NCBI RefSeq assembly: GCF_905475395.1
Contig: NC_058339.1
Location: 56,367,172 to 56,431,171, forward strand
Length of the DNA: 64,000 nucleotides
Direction: 5' to 3'
Source of the DNA: Chrysoperla carnea
Lineage: Eukaryota > Arthropoda > Insecta > Neuroptera > Chrysopidae
The position numbers were made by a program, and so were the translations under genes. How positions within the stretch are numbered: the stretch's first letter is position 1; the number at the start of each line of letters is the position of its first letter. Shown piece by piece: positions 50,392-62,999 of the stretch. The notes under the pieces are model-generated. The model saw only the letters and a list, made by a program, of their open reading frames with translations, made no database searches and had not been told where the DNA came from.

Positions 50392-51508
50392 TAATACTAA
50401 GAGTATAATTAAGAGTATAGTAATTTAGTCAGTCTATTGAGACTTTTTTTGTAAATCACTAATTATCAACCTTGATTTTTATTTCGATAATTTTTATCGG
50501 AATTGGAAATTTTGATTTACATTAATAAAATTTATTGATTATTATATTATATTGATGTAGATAACGTTTCCAATCATACGAAATAGTATTTTTTGCTGTT
50601 AACATGAAATTTTTATAATTTAGATATTTAATGAACCAGCACACAAGCGCCGATGCACAAAACTTGTTGAAGGAGGAAGTATAAACTTTGAATACTTTAT
50701 TTTTAATTTTTACTACCTATCGATACTGGGCCTTTGATTTCCTTGAAATGAACATACAAATCTGGCTAACGATTGAATGGCAAAGGACCCTGCAAGATTA
50801 GACAGTAAAATGGCTTTCTGTGAAACTTTTTTTTAATCCACCCTAAAATGTTAATTGGATCATTCTGATCAAAGCCTCTCACGGTCACCAAAATTTTTAA
50901 CGAATAGTTTTCCAGCTACGGGATTTCTAATCTAGAGGGATCCTTTTTGAGATTTTCAACTGAAATTTCTTTAAGATATCCATCTTTGTAAACGATTTTG
51001 GAAGACATCTCGGAAACTACACGTTAAATTGTTAAATGGATACGAATCTTGTATTTTTTGGATCAAAATTACTTTTAATAAATGTTTTTTTATCGTAATC
51101 GGAGACAAAAATGGAATATTTCAAAAAAAAGAGGTGGGAAAACGCAAGCCTATAAGGTCTCTGATTGTAACGCTGAATGAATTATAATATTAAGAAAATA
51201 ATTGAAGCAAAAAAGATTAAAAAATAACAAAACAAAAAGAGAAAATTTGAAAAATAACAAAACAAAAATACAAAAGAAAAACTTACAAATAAAGAAAAAA
51301 CATCATTTTCTTGTTATTAAAAACAACAGAAATAAAAATAAAGAAACTTAAAAAATCATAACAATATTAGTATTGGCCATTAACGTCACATAGTTTCGAA
51401 ATTGAGTATTTTCCTTACAATAGTGTTGGTTAAAGCTAAATGATATTGCATCAGAATTTTAATATAAGATAATAAATGAGAACTATAGGATATTTCGAAT
51501 TAAGTTTC
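50392..51508. other. Intergenic or intronic, no gene seen
   Basis: Mixed composition up to about 51.15 kb, then A-rich tandem-like runs of AAAATAACAAAACAAAAA type at 51,215-51,300. No coding region was supported. Confidence 0.45.
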
Positions 51509-51740
51509 GATTTTTCATCAATTTCTTAGATCAATTTTGTATTATATAAATACTAATTTTGACTACCATGTAGTCATTATCAGTATGAAGACCCAAATTA
51601 GCAACGAGTAGCACATACATTATTTTTAAGAGTAATTACGATTAACTAATTCATACTGATGATGACTACATGGTAGTCGAAATTCTCATTTAATTACTTA
51701 TATAATACAAAATTGATTCAAGAAATTGGAGAAAAAAATC
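51509..51740. mobile_element. Foldback/TIR element, about 230 bp
   Basis: The arms 51,509-51,590 and 51,650-51,740 are imperfect inverted repeats. Matching blocks are GACTACCATGTAGTCATTAT / TGATGACTACATGGTAGTC and GATCAATTTTGTATTATATA / TATATAATACAAAATTGATT. No coding content. Confidence 0.65.
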
Positions 51741-51967
51741 AAAATTTATTTCAGAATTTTACGTTTCTTACTAAATATTTTTCAGATAAAAATTTGCATT
51801 CATTTTGGAACGTATTGTAGATATAACGAATACCGCATTCGGCCAAAAAAATTTTCTCATTCGATTTATTGGAATAATTCACATTCAAGATTCGAGGTCG
51901 TATCTTTAAATGAGGATCAAAATTTTGTTGAATGCAAATACTTTTAAATTAAATAGCAAAAAGTATA

Positions 51968-52177
51968 GACCGTGGGGCAGAAAGGGTGCTTTGTTAAATG
52001 ATTAATACAGAAACTTCGTGAATGGTTTCCTTTTGGCGAGTCGTTATTATTCTTATTTGAAAACGCAGCACTTCAAAAGTCGTAGAGAGAAGTTTGGTAG
52101 ACTCGCCAAAAGGAAACCATTCACGAAGTTTTCAAGTATTAATCATTTAACAAAATCACCCTTCCTGTCCCACGGTC
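51968..52177. mobile_element. MITE with about 75-bp TIRs and TA target duplication
   Basis: GACCGTGGGGCAGAAAGGGT at 51968 is inverted at the right end (ACCCTTCCTGTCCCACGGTC, ending 52177), each next to TA. Inner arm blocks CGTGAATGGTTTCCTTTTGG and CCAAAAGGAAACCATTCACG match exactly. TA duplication and size fit a Tc1/mariner-related MITE. Confidence 0.75.
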
Positions 52178-52585
52178 TATTACTTTTTTGGTAAAATTTG
52201 ATATCCAAATGACGTTTTCTTTGATTTTTAGAAGTTTATAGTTAGAGTTGTACAAACCTGTTTGTGCAAGTTTTTCGTACGAATGAAGTTCTAAGCATTG
52301 AGAATATTATCAATTTGAAAAAATCAAAATAAAAGCTTAAAATATATACTTAAATTGGATCAAAGTTGTTAAGCCCAACACTACTTTTACAAAGCAAGCT
52401 AATATTAAAAATTGTAGCATTAACGTTAGTAATAAACAAATTGGATTTCTAGCATCAAGATTGTATTTCCACAACAAAATACGTTGATTTATTATTAATA
52501 TAATGAACGTGATGTATATAATGATAATATTCATGAGAAAGCAACAACCAACGAACCAATCATGAGCGAGTGGAGTGGCACTCAC

Positions 52586-52702
52586 CCTCAGTACCGGGAT
52601 GTTCTTTGCAGATTGCTGACATGCATCGAAGACATGTTCGCCCCCCATTATCACAATTCTTGTTCTCCTTATTATCAGATCCATCTTTTTTTGTTAATTT
52701 AG
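52586..52702 (-). CDS. Orphan exon, 117 nt, minus strand, cysteine-containing
   Basis: An acceptor (ATATATAG) and a donor (GTGAGT) bound a GC-rich segment open in two frames. The more protein-like frame reads KLTKKDGSDNKENKNCDN then GGRTCLRCMSAICKEHPGTE, with a C-x2-C-x4-C-x2-H arrangement resembling the cysteine-rich tail of piggyBac-type transposases; that likeness is weak. The other frame reads IIRRTRIVIMGGEHVFDAC. Both exon ends are phase 1 in the first frame, which would also fit splicing to the first visible Ttd14 exon, but the sequence does not resemble Ttd14. Function unknown. Confidence 0.35.
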
Positions 52703-54553
52703 CTATATATTGAAAATTTGCATACTTAAAAAAATTGTTAAAAAAGGCTGAAATTTTAAACTGATATTGTTGTGATGTTTGTATCCATTAGCAAAAAAAC
52801 ATTACGAAATAATTGTCAATTTGTATTTATTGTTCAGGTTTTTGAGAGTCAGAGCTTGTGATTGTCATCACGAACAAATATTTCACTTTTTATTTTGAAA
52901 CCAAACGTATTAATTTACTTACTTCTAGTCCTAGCGAAACTGCGGGACATATGCGTTTACGATAATATCTCCGTTTTCTGTAATAGTGTCTTATTTTTGA
53001 ATATAAGGGCTAAAAATTTCAGAGCCCAAGCAACTCCTTTATAGTCGAAAAACTGAACCTAACTCACTCGTAATTAAAACAATACAGAACTATCAAAAAA
53101 TAAAATATGAAACGTATGTTAACAAAAATAAAATAGATAAAAAATCCAATAGAGTTAGACATAATAATAAATTTAAAAAAAACTTTTGAGACTGTTTCTT
53201 TTGCTGGATTTGAACTAAGTAATCAATCACTAAAATAACAAAATATATAGCCCTATTTCAACGCTCTCAGCTACCTTATGTTCACAGAAATGATCATAAT
53301 ATAACATATAAATACAAATGTAAAGGGTAAAAGATCAAATTAGCATGTCAAAGCTAGAAACATTTGAAAGAAGACCAAAATGGATTATTTGGAAATGAGT
53401 TAAGTTAGTGATTTTTTATAATTAATATTTTTGTTATAATATTAAGTGTCACTTGCTCAATGAAATTAATTGAATTAAATATTGTTCTTTTCGAATTTAA
53501 TGTGAATACTTGCTAGTGAATACAAACTTTTAATTTAGAGATTCTACGTGAATAATTTTGAAAAAAAATCTTATAACAAAAAAATAAGGAAGATAATTGA
53601 TGGAGCAAAAATCATAATATATTTTACTTTCGTGTGATTTTTATTATATACAATAATGGGACTGTGATTTTCTGAAATATTTTAATAGAAAGAAAAAATC
53701 ATGAATATTGTCATCCCCACAATTCCCTTTACCTAATTTTTGATTATGATTTATGCTATAACTTCCTCAAGAAACCTTTGTATCATCTCAGTTAAATTTA
53801 GAACGACTTAACGTCAAACAGAATATATAATATACATGCATATTGTTGAATATAAATAAGTGACTTGACGATTCTGTTGCATTGTGATTTATTTATAAAT
53901 AATAATTACTATTTAGAATTTAGACAATTCTATTACAGGGTGGCTACGATAATCAATTTTTAAATCTTACTGATTATTCCCAATTTTTCAGTATTGTTTA
54001 TTAAATCGTTCTCTTATTTTTTAACTACTCTTACAGATTAAAGCCAAATTGAAGTTTAACGTTAGAAATTTTTTGGCGAATGATTGTACTATTCAAGAGG
54101 AATTTGGATTGCATTGTCGATATCATCCTAAGAGATGTTAGGAGCCATCTATAAATTACATCACACAAATTTTACGATTTTTAACCCCCCTCCCTCTTGT
54201 CACAGATGGTCACATTTTTGAATGGCCCCCTTCCTTGGTGCGACAGCAGTAAAAATTTTTTTTCTTAAATTTTTAACAAAAATCTTTAATAAAATCAACA
54301 TCAAGTCAAATAATTTAAATAATAGACAAAACAAAAGATTAATTAAGTTAACGATAAACGATTGATTACGATTGAGAATTTAAAAAGGGAGTATATTAAA
54401 AGCTTCGTTATGGTTTTTTTTTTTGTTTTTACTTAAATTTTGCGTTTATATTTTAAATTTGAACATGTGATGTCACAAAGCTTTTGGCAATACCCCTAGT
54501 CACACAATGTTACATTTCGTTACCCCCCGACGTAATTAATGGATGGTCCTTTA
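52703..54553. other. Intergenic, no gene seen
   Basis: AT-rich; short frames only. Near 54,140-54,240 a patch including CCCCCCTCCCTCTTGTCAC and, at about 54,515-54,560, GTTACCCCCCGACGTAATTA resembles a decayed repeat. Confidence 0.45.
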
Positions 54554-54934
54554 TATATATACAGCCTGTGTTTGAAGCATCTTGGGATAGAAATATGTCT
54601 GTAGTATGACTGAATACAGAATACATTCGTTTAGTAATGCATCTAAAAGAGAGGTATTATTCATGTATTGTAACACTACAGATACGATAAACAGATACGA
54701 TAGGACAAGCTGTTGCGTTGTATGCATGCAGAGAGTGGGAGATTTGTTGCATACTAACTTACTAGTTATCTGTAACTAAAAAACTCCCACCTCCAAGTGT
54801 CTTCCAAGTAATTCAATGTATGTATATAATACCTCTCTTTTAGATGCATTACTAAACGAATGTATTCTGTATTCAGTCATACTACAGACATATTTCTATC
54901 CCAAGATGCTTCAAACACACACTGTATATATATA
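54554..54934. mobile_element. MITE with about 110-bp near-perfect inverted arms
   Basis: The left arm (54,554-54,665) and right arm (54,824-54,934) are almost exact inverses: GAAGCATCTTGGGATAGAAA against TTTCTATCCCAAGATGCTTC and ACGAATGTATTCTGTATTCA against its complement. The core is about 160 bp. The ends are embedded in TA repeats, so the exact target duplication is ambiguous. The open frame beginning at 54,860 is a by-product of the right arm. Confidence 0.8.
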
Positions 54935-55965
54935 GCAGGTAAGATAGAGAACGTTGCCGAGCTACCATATCATTTTCTCTATGGTGACGTCATTCATTAT
55001 ATGATACATAGGGCTACGGTAATTTTGCAGCGTTTTCCATCTTACTTGCGGACACTCTCATTTATGGGTAGCATAGGCACTCACGAACTCTATGATAATA
55101 TCTTTATAATATCGGCATTTATGTAACAATACCACGCAAGTAACATTTGATAAGTTTTCAGGAGAACAAAAAATGAACTCTTTTCAAATTATTCAGAAAA
55201 TTACACTTATTTTAATGAATAAAATCATAATTAAAGCTAATAGATACTTATTAATGAATGTATTCCAAATTTATGAAAAATTTCAAAAGAAAAATATACA
55301 TGTTTTGTCTGTCCTGAAAACTTATCAAATGATAGTCGAAACTAGCTTAATAAATAACGAGAGTCGAGGAATATTTTTATGAGTGCCTGTTTATTTTCTA
55401 TTTTTCTGTTTTGGGAAAAAATTTATTAAACAATTTTTTTAAATCCTGCTTATATTGAATAAATTAAGACTGAAAAAAATTAAATATCATTTATAATGGT
55501 CATAATAAAATAAAATTGTCATCAGATTTGTATGAATGATAGACTGGATAATAAATGCAATTTAAACATGCAAACTAAACAGTTCAATAATCCCTGTTCT
55601 TACTTTAAGTGAGTAAGTAAATAATTTTGTAGACATTATTTGAATGCAATAAGATTTGATTGAATAGCAAGAAATGATTGAATTCGTCATTCTTTTTCAC
55701 AATACGATCATTCCATGTCCCCATTAGTTTAAGGCGGTTGGTGTAGTTCAGTATCGTAAATATTGAGTCAAATCAATAGGTAAGTTTATTTAGAAAAGGC
55801 TAGTGAAAAATTCAAATGATTTGCATCTTCACAAAAATTAAGTAAAAAACCTTGAATCGAAACTCTTCGTTAAGGTAATTGTCGTGCTACAATATTGTAA
55901 AAAATTTTGTGAAATTTGCTATAATTTTTGTCTAATACTGTACCCGCGAGGCTTCACACCACTGA
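54935..55965. other. Intergenic, no gene seen
   Basis: AT-rich. Open frames of about 70 codons lack conserved character. No RNA gene or element was recognised. Confidence 0.45.
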
Positions 55966-56223
55966 TTTCTATATAACTGGATAGAGGATCTATATAGCGA
56001 AAAACAAAATTAAGTATCTTGTATTGAAGCATCTCCAGCGCCTCAGAATGAGTGGTTGGAATTATTGGAAACTATTAAACGCATGCGTGATATCTATATA
56101 ATATATGTTATAAACATTTTTTTTAGTTCTAGCCACTAATTTGGTGGCGCTAGTATATATCTCAAATTCAGAAATTCAGACGAATTTTAATACACGAGAT
56201 CCTCTATCCAGTGATATAGAAGT
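55966..56223. mobile_element. Foldback element, about 260 bp
   Basis: TTCTATATAACTGGATAGAG GATC near 55,966-55,992 is inverted at 56,196-56,223 (GATCCTCTATCCAGTGATAT). The interior is non-coding apart from short frames. A decayed TIR element is the simplest reading. Confidence 0.45.
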
Positions 56224-57521
56224 CATTGCTTCTCTAAAGAAAGCTGTTATGAATGCGACTTTTGATTTCAGCAATTCGGAAGGGAGAAAACCCATGAATT
56301 ATTTAGGACTTTTGAACTTATTTTAAGGCTTTAATAATCTTTAAAACCTAGTTGAAAATTTGTATGTATGTTTAATTGCTGGAAAGAAAGTATCTTTTAG
56401 GGATGTCAACTTCCTACCCCTCTTCCCTATTTTTTTACAACGATATGTATTGGAAGGAATATAATAGAAATCTGTACGTGAATTAAGATAATATTAAGAA
56501 AATGCCTTTGATTAGTGTCAAAAGACCAGCTTTCCGTATGTAAAAATTTAATATGTACAGAAACCTTGACAAGAGGAGAAAAATATGACCTTAGTGGTGG
56601 AGCTCTGTTGTTTTTCTTTCCTTTTTTTGAAATAGAAAAATAATTCGTGTAATCGAATATGGTATGCGAGGCAGCTTAATGATTTTGTATCTATAGACAA
56701 TTCAATGTCGTAAAATTCGATGTTATTGAAATACCAATTTTAAATAATTTTTGATTGTTCATTTGAAATAAAATAAATAGTTAAATTAGAAACGCAACAT
56801 AAATGTAAATATTTTTAGGGTTGTATTGAAAAATATTTTCGATGGCATGTTTAAGTGAACTTTTTATTTAACCTAATTGAAATTTTTTGAAATGGTAAAA
56901 ACATAATATATTAGATAAATTATTTACATTATATTAAAAATAATTACACAATAAAAATTCGTGACGAGTACACAAAGATACAATGAAATTACTTCTATTA
57001 ACTGTTTTTAAAATAAAATTCACAAAAAATTCGAGTCCGTTATTTGTTGGGTGCAGGACGGACCTAGTAGCTTTACAATTTACAAAGTTATTTTATTATT
57101 TCCATTTACTGAATTATATAGGCAATATTATTACATATATGATAAAATTATTATGTATAAACTAATAGTCTGGACGATTTTTGAGCTGCAAAACTGTAAC
57201 AACATATCTTTACCGAGAAAAACTGAAACATTGCGTATCAATTTTTGAATTCCAACCAAAATTTTGAATTTCTATCAGTTCGGTTATGTTGCGTAATTGA
57301 AAAGTGCTGTTAAGTTACAAAATAAAATTTCTAAGAACTTTTGGAAAATTTATTGAAAAAGTGACATTGCCCAAGTATTATGTGACTTGGAAATTTCGGT
57401 GATTGTATAGAAATTTCCTGATATTTAAATCAGAAAATAAAAATTCTTTCTAAAAATTACTAGTCACTACTGGTTATGACTAATTGTAACAAATTGTTGA
57501 GGTCAAATGTGCTATTATTGT
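56224..57521. other. Intergenic, no gene seen
   Basis: AT-rich with no supported coding, RNA or mobile feature. Confidence 0.45.
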
Positions 57522-57760
57522 AATAATAATAATACATTCTTGATTAAATCAAATCAAGTTTTACAAAAAATTAGAAATGCCAAACAAAATAAAGAATTTT
57601 ACGAAAACATGCTTAATCCAATTTTAATTTACAAATTCTGATAATAATAATACATTCTTGATTAAATCAAATCAAGTTTTACAAAAAATTAGAAATACCA
57701 AACAAAATAAAGAATTTTACGAAAACATGCTTAATCCAATTTTAATTTACAAATTCTGAT
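57522..57760. repeat. Tandem duplication, two copies of a 118-bp unit
   Basis: The unit from AATAATACATTCTTGATTAA to TTAATTTACAAATTCTGATA occurs twice head to tail with an exact 118-nt offset. I see essentially one substitution (GAAATGCC versus GAAATACC). Such identity implies a recent duplication or an assembly artefact. Confidence 0.85.
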
Positions 57761-59165
57761 TGTTGGAAAATAAATTTCCGTATATTTCCAGAATTTACAA
57801 CGACCTATAAAATTCTCTATAATTGTAAAGCTCTAGATAAAAGTTTTAAGTTAAAAGAGTTTAAACAGGATTACCTACACAGTTTTCATGAAAAAATCAT
57901 TCTTTCTAGACTCATTCACAAAATTTCAAATCATTTGTTACAGTATGGTAACCCGTTAAGTCGCATTACGTAATAATTAAACGAAATTGATGGTAACAGC
58001 GTTATTTGTTGAGACGAAATCGAAGGGCGAATAAAATAATTTGTAACAACCGCTATTTTATTTGCTTCTGTTTTCAATCGAACATTTTTCTAATGTCATT
58101 GCCGAAAATCATTATGTTATACTTTTCCAACGGCTCTAAATATGTGCTACAAAGAAGGGAACTTTTTTAAGCATCGCGAGGCCCTTGTCAAAAAATTATG
58201 TCTCCAAGCCTATAAAGTATCCAATGGAAAAAAGAACCTGACTGTAACAAATGGTTCAAAAATATTGGGTCAGTCTTTCCAAGCCTACAAAGTACATAAT
58301 TATTAGAATAAGTATGGTGGTTATATAAAATTATTCTATATAAATTGATTTTTTTTAAATAAAAATTAATATTATAATTAAAATAATAAACAGAAGATGA
58401 CATTCTGAACAATCGTTAAATAACCTTGAAGTTCAAATTTATTAATTTAATGTTGCACGCAATCCAATTATTAGATATTATTATTATGTTTATGACTTAT
58501 TGAATTTAGTATGTATATTTTATTTACAAACTAATGTTTCTATTTATTTTTATGTAAACGTAAATAAAAACTTATGGAACTTATCATCGGTGTCCAAAGT
58601 TAACCGCGTGCTTGCTATCAACTGTATTTACTATTGCTCTGTATTTTTTAAATGAGTTTGTTAAAAAAAATTGTAAATATTTATCAAATGTCTGATTTCT
58701 AGACTTTATTTATTTTATTCTAAATTATAAATTATTATCTTTCCATTGGGTAACACACCTATGGGAAATTTATGTACTTTTTTTTTCATTCACGTTAGAA
58801 GAACCAAGTGTTGATTAAAAAGCAAAGCTAGTAGTAGTTCTAACAATAAGATGCAAGAAAAACTAACTTCGTTTTATTAAACAGCCTCATTTTGTGTGTG
58901 CATCGTTTTCAGAATTTTTCTACGATAGTTATTTAAAAAAAGCGTTATTTAATATACAAGCTAATTGCATTGAAACGTATAAAATACGAACGCTTTAAAA
59001 TTCGAATCAATTATTTTTTTTAAATCTAAAGAAATAATTAAATTACTTTTTATTTCTATTTTATGCATAGTTTTACTGAATATTTATTTCAACGGTTTTT
59101 TATTATATCCTATTTTTGCTAATTTTCGAATGCGATTTTAAATGTGATATTAAATAATTATTTAA
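57761..59165. other. Intergenic, no gene seen
   Basis: AT-rich; nothing supported on either strand. Confidence 0.45.
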
Positions 59166-59366
59166 GGTATTCCCAGGATGAAAGCACTTGTAGACAGAAG
59201 GGAACTTAATTATCTCGTGTTTTAAGCGGTCAAAATTTCTGAAACTTTGTAAGTTCATAGTAAGCTCTATTTTTAGACTATGAAAAAAAATTCGTTAAAT
59301 TCTGTCGAAAAGTGGGTTTTATCATAGTTTTAGCATAGGAACTGCAAATAACCGGCTGAAAATACC
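59166..59366. mobile_element. TTAA-flanked small element, 201 bp (piggyBac-like)
   Basis: It is bounded by TTAA at 59,162-59,165 and 59,367-59,370. The left end is GGTATTCCCAG and the right end GCTGAAAATACC, short imperfect inverted repeats that begin with the same GGTATT as the 41,426 element. Non-coding. Confidence 0.5.
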
Positions 59367-60869
59367 TTAAGTAGTATTTAATGAACAATTAAGTACAAAA
59401 ATCGTAAAATAGACTGGGATTCACGATTGACCCTGCCTCTAAGGTACTATTACTCTACTACTTTTATAATAAATGTAAGTACGATTAAGGTAAAAGACAA
59501 ACGAGATATTATCAAAAAATTGATTTTGCGACCTTTGACCCTGAACATCCAAGGACGCTGACACGTGACCAACTAAGATGATATGGTTAGGAGTCTTTAT
59601 CGAAATTGAAAAATCATGTTTTCGATGTAGTAATTTAATCATGTTTTTCATTTCTTTTTGAGAATGGGAAATTTACCCCCTTATTGATTGTTCCAAGTTT
59701 TCCTCTCAGTTTGGGATATTTTTTTGCCGAGGTAGGTAAATATTTACTACCTAGAGTTTTTGATCATAAAATCGTTATAAAAGCAGTAATTTGACTCATA
59801 AATACATGAATTTTTTTATGCCAAAAAAATAATGTAATAAAATTCAATTTGATTAAGCTTTAGTTGGTGGAAAATCGATTTAAATAGCAGTCGATAATAG
59901 CACGGTCTAACTTAGAAACGTAGTTCAAAGTTAACCTGGTATAGATACTTACCAGAGTTAGTAGTTCTAAGGTTAATATGTATAAATTATATAAGATAAA
60001 TCTAATAAAAAATAATACAAGATAAGTAGCTATTTAAAGAGGAAAAGCTTTCTCCTCTTCAGTTTTTCATTTTATCACAACGGATGAGTCGTCTAACATA
60101 ATGAATTTAAGTTATTCAAGAAACCTTATTTAAACTAAAGAAAATACTATCAAATGAAATTCTCTAATAATGTAGTCTATTTATAGAAGCTATAATAATT
60201 AAATTATACGGATTCTTTTTTATTAACTTGTTTTATAATTTTACCTGAATACGTTGACAATTCTTACAATTTATACAAGCTAAAATCGATTTAAAATCTT
60301 TTCTCTCAAATTTGTTTTTAAAAAATTTTTCGGTTGTTTCGTTTTATTACAGCCCAATAAGTTGGTAATTTCTAAACCAAAGTTTAGCGTTTGAAAAGAT
60401 TTTTCGAATGTACGTGCAACGCATCGATGCAAAATTACCAAAAGATAGAAAAGAAAATTTTTGAAGGCATTAGTCTCATATGTGCCAAAAACTTGTGTTT
60501 TTTTATAAACATGAATGTAGATAATATTTCTAGATTGGTTGACGTAATCCAGTTTTTCAATTTTAAAACAATGACAATATTTAATGTTTTTGCCAAAAAT
60601 GTACCGGCAATTAAAATATAAAATTGAAATTGTTCCAATGTAAATGGCTTTAATGCCTTTATATTTTGACAGAATTTCGATTACATTAAGTTCTCTATTT
60701 ACAAACAAAACAAATGTTTTTACATGGGCGTAGAAAAGAGGAGTATCCAAGTACTAAATCTCTGTCCAAGTATTAAATATTTTGATCGAAAATAGCGCCC
60801 AGATTTTTACTGCAGTCTCTACTGTTAAGGACTTTGCCTCCAAAATCAGGACTATGGGAATTACTATAA
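59367..60869. other. Intergenic, one long but unsupported open frame
   Basis: A minus-strand frame of 156 codons (60,280-60,750) is the longest in the right-hand part of the window. Its translation is rich in F, I, K, Y and N, as expected from AT bias, with no splice sites, signal or domain recognised. I do not call it a gene. Confidence 0.4.
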
Positions 60870-61084
60870 TATTTCGAATGTAAGTACTTACTCAATTTCA
60901 GAGGCTGAGTGCACCTCCTTCATGCTTATACCATGCACTACATCAGCCCATCACAGCTATTTATTAAATTAATTTTGTTGCGACGGCGGGAATCGAACCC
61001 GTTACCCTAAGCATACCGCGGACGGAATTGGTTACGCTTTAACCAACTGAGCTTATAGGGCGACCAACTGAGCTAATAGGCTCA
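60870..61084 (-). repeat. tRNA-derived SINE
   Basis: On the minus strand the head reads CCTATAAGCTCAGTTGGTTA AAGCG, a tRNA D-arm with an A box, and later CGGGTTCGATTCCCG, a perfect T arm with a B box. The acceptor stem does not pair (the 3' side GCCGTCGC has no 5' partner), so it is not a working tRNA. Downstream comes a tRNA-unrelated body containing GTGATGGGCTGATGTAGTGC and GAAGGAGGTGCACTCAGCC. The 5' end carries a partial duplication of the D-arm region. The 3' limit is uncertain. Confidence 0.75.
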
Positions 61085-62999
61085 TATCAGGTCCTATATA
61101 ATAAGTTAAATAAAAAAACCGTTGCGATAGATTTTATGAAGTATCAGATAATCCCGTAATAACTCTACTTTTCAATCCGATTACAAAAAAGTCAATGATC
61201 TAGACATATCATTATATGTTTTGAAAATGCGATTTGATATTTTAATTATTCATTATGCATTCAAATTTTTTTATATTAACTATTTCCAAAGTATTAAGTA
61301 AACAAAAGTCAATATATAATACAGTAATTAAAATTATGACAATATTAAAATAAATAATCATGAGGCTATTGATAAAATTGCAATTATTTTTGTTGATAAG
61401 ATATTGTTTTATTAATCCATTGATACAATTTATTAAGTAGCTATATATTACTTCAAGGCTTTTAAAATTACAAAATTAAGTATATTATTTGGAAATCTTT
61501 ATTGTCTGATTAATCCAGAAAGTACGGGTTGATGAAATAAGAGCGTATTTCAAAAATTTTGAAAATCTCTATCAATAATTTCTTTGTAGGTCGACTTCAA
61601 AATGTAATTGATAGAAGTATTTCACAATTTTTATTTTGTACTTTTTAGCGAAGTCACCTAAAAGTTTGAAATTTCTAAATTTATGAATTCCTTCTCCTAT
61701 CCAATAGAAAAAGAATCATTAGAATCAGGTCTTATAATTAGTGAAAATATCGCGAGACGAATTAATGTCCCCCTTGGGTTTTTCATCTCCTAATAGTATT
61801 CAACCTTAAAGAAATCTTAATAGATAGTTCCGTATGATAATGATCCGCATGGTTCCCTATTAGATTTCGAAATTATTACAATTCATTTTTCTCGCTATTA
61901 AAAAAAGAAGAGTCTTTTTACGAAAGACTCCCACTCTTTTTTGAAGGAAATTGCGACAATCTAAATAGCTCCAGAAACAAATCAATGAATTCTAAACAAA
62001 ACATTCACTGTAGTTTTATCAGAAAATACATATTTTTGAGTTATTCGCGATATAAATATCGCTTTTGGATAATAAAGTTTACGATTTTGAGAATTCTTAC
62101 CCGGCTAAGTGGAAAGCTTTTTGAATAAAGTGTATAATTGAGATATTTTAATTTAAGCAGTTTTTGTTTAAAAATTTTCTTAGTTTGTTAATGAAATAAC
62201 CAAAAAAATTATTCCAATAGAACAATATAGGTACTTATTTCAAATGCCATCAACATAATTACTTAAGCTTTTAAATATTAATTAATATGCAATAAAACAT
62301 TTAACTATTCAAGGTGGCGGTAATTGCAGTCAAATTAAAAAAGGAAATGATTATTTAATTAATCCACATTAAATTAAAAGTATAAATAATTGAGATAAAA
62401 TACCAGAAATTGGAAATTTGTTTCACTTGACAAATTTTTTTAATAAGTTTAAAAAATAGTTTTTAAAATATAGTTTTTTTTTTTATAAATAAAGTTTATA
62501 AGTATTTTTTCTCGCAAACTGTTTGTAATAAATTAAATATATTAATAGTATAGGAAAACATTTAATTAAGTTCCTTTGAAGCAATAATATGTAGAATAAA
62601 TACAATGAAATGTAGGCGATAAATAATTTACAGTAACTTTTTATAAATATTGTATTTTTTTTGAAAATATGCCAATTATTTCGACAAACTCGTGATTCAA
62701 TTAAACATGTGATTGAAGAAAAAAAAAGTTTTTATTTCTTTTTGAAAAATAGCAATAATATTTTTTGAATAATTTATTAAGGATGTACAAGCACCAAGGC
62801 AATTTTAATTTAAATAAAAAAGCTTGATTTTTTTTTATATGAAGTTGGATTAAATTTTAAGGGAGTTTGCCCGATTATTTAAATAAATAAATGACTTCAA
62901 AAGAAGGCATATTTGACATTGGTCTTACGGTAAAACGGTAGATGGATGATATATTTTCATAGATTTTTTCAACAGTCGATGGAAAATAAAAATAAAAAT
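61085..62999. other. Intergenic, no gene seen
   Basis: AT-rich; no supported coding, RNA or mobile feature. Confidence 0.45.

Noticed and set aside
60977-61084. Functional tRNA gene.
   Set aside because: A perfect T arm and good D arm are present, but the acceptor stem does not pair and the anticodon region is too long; a tRNA-derived SINE explains it better.
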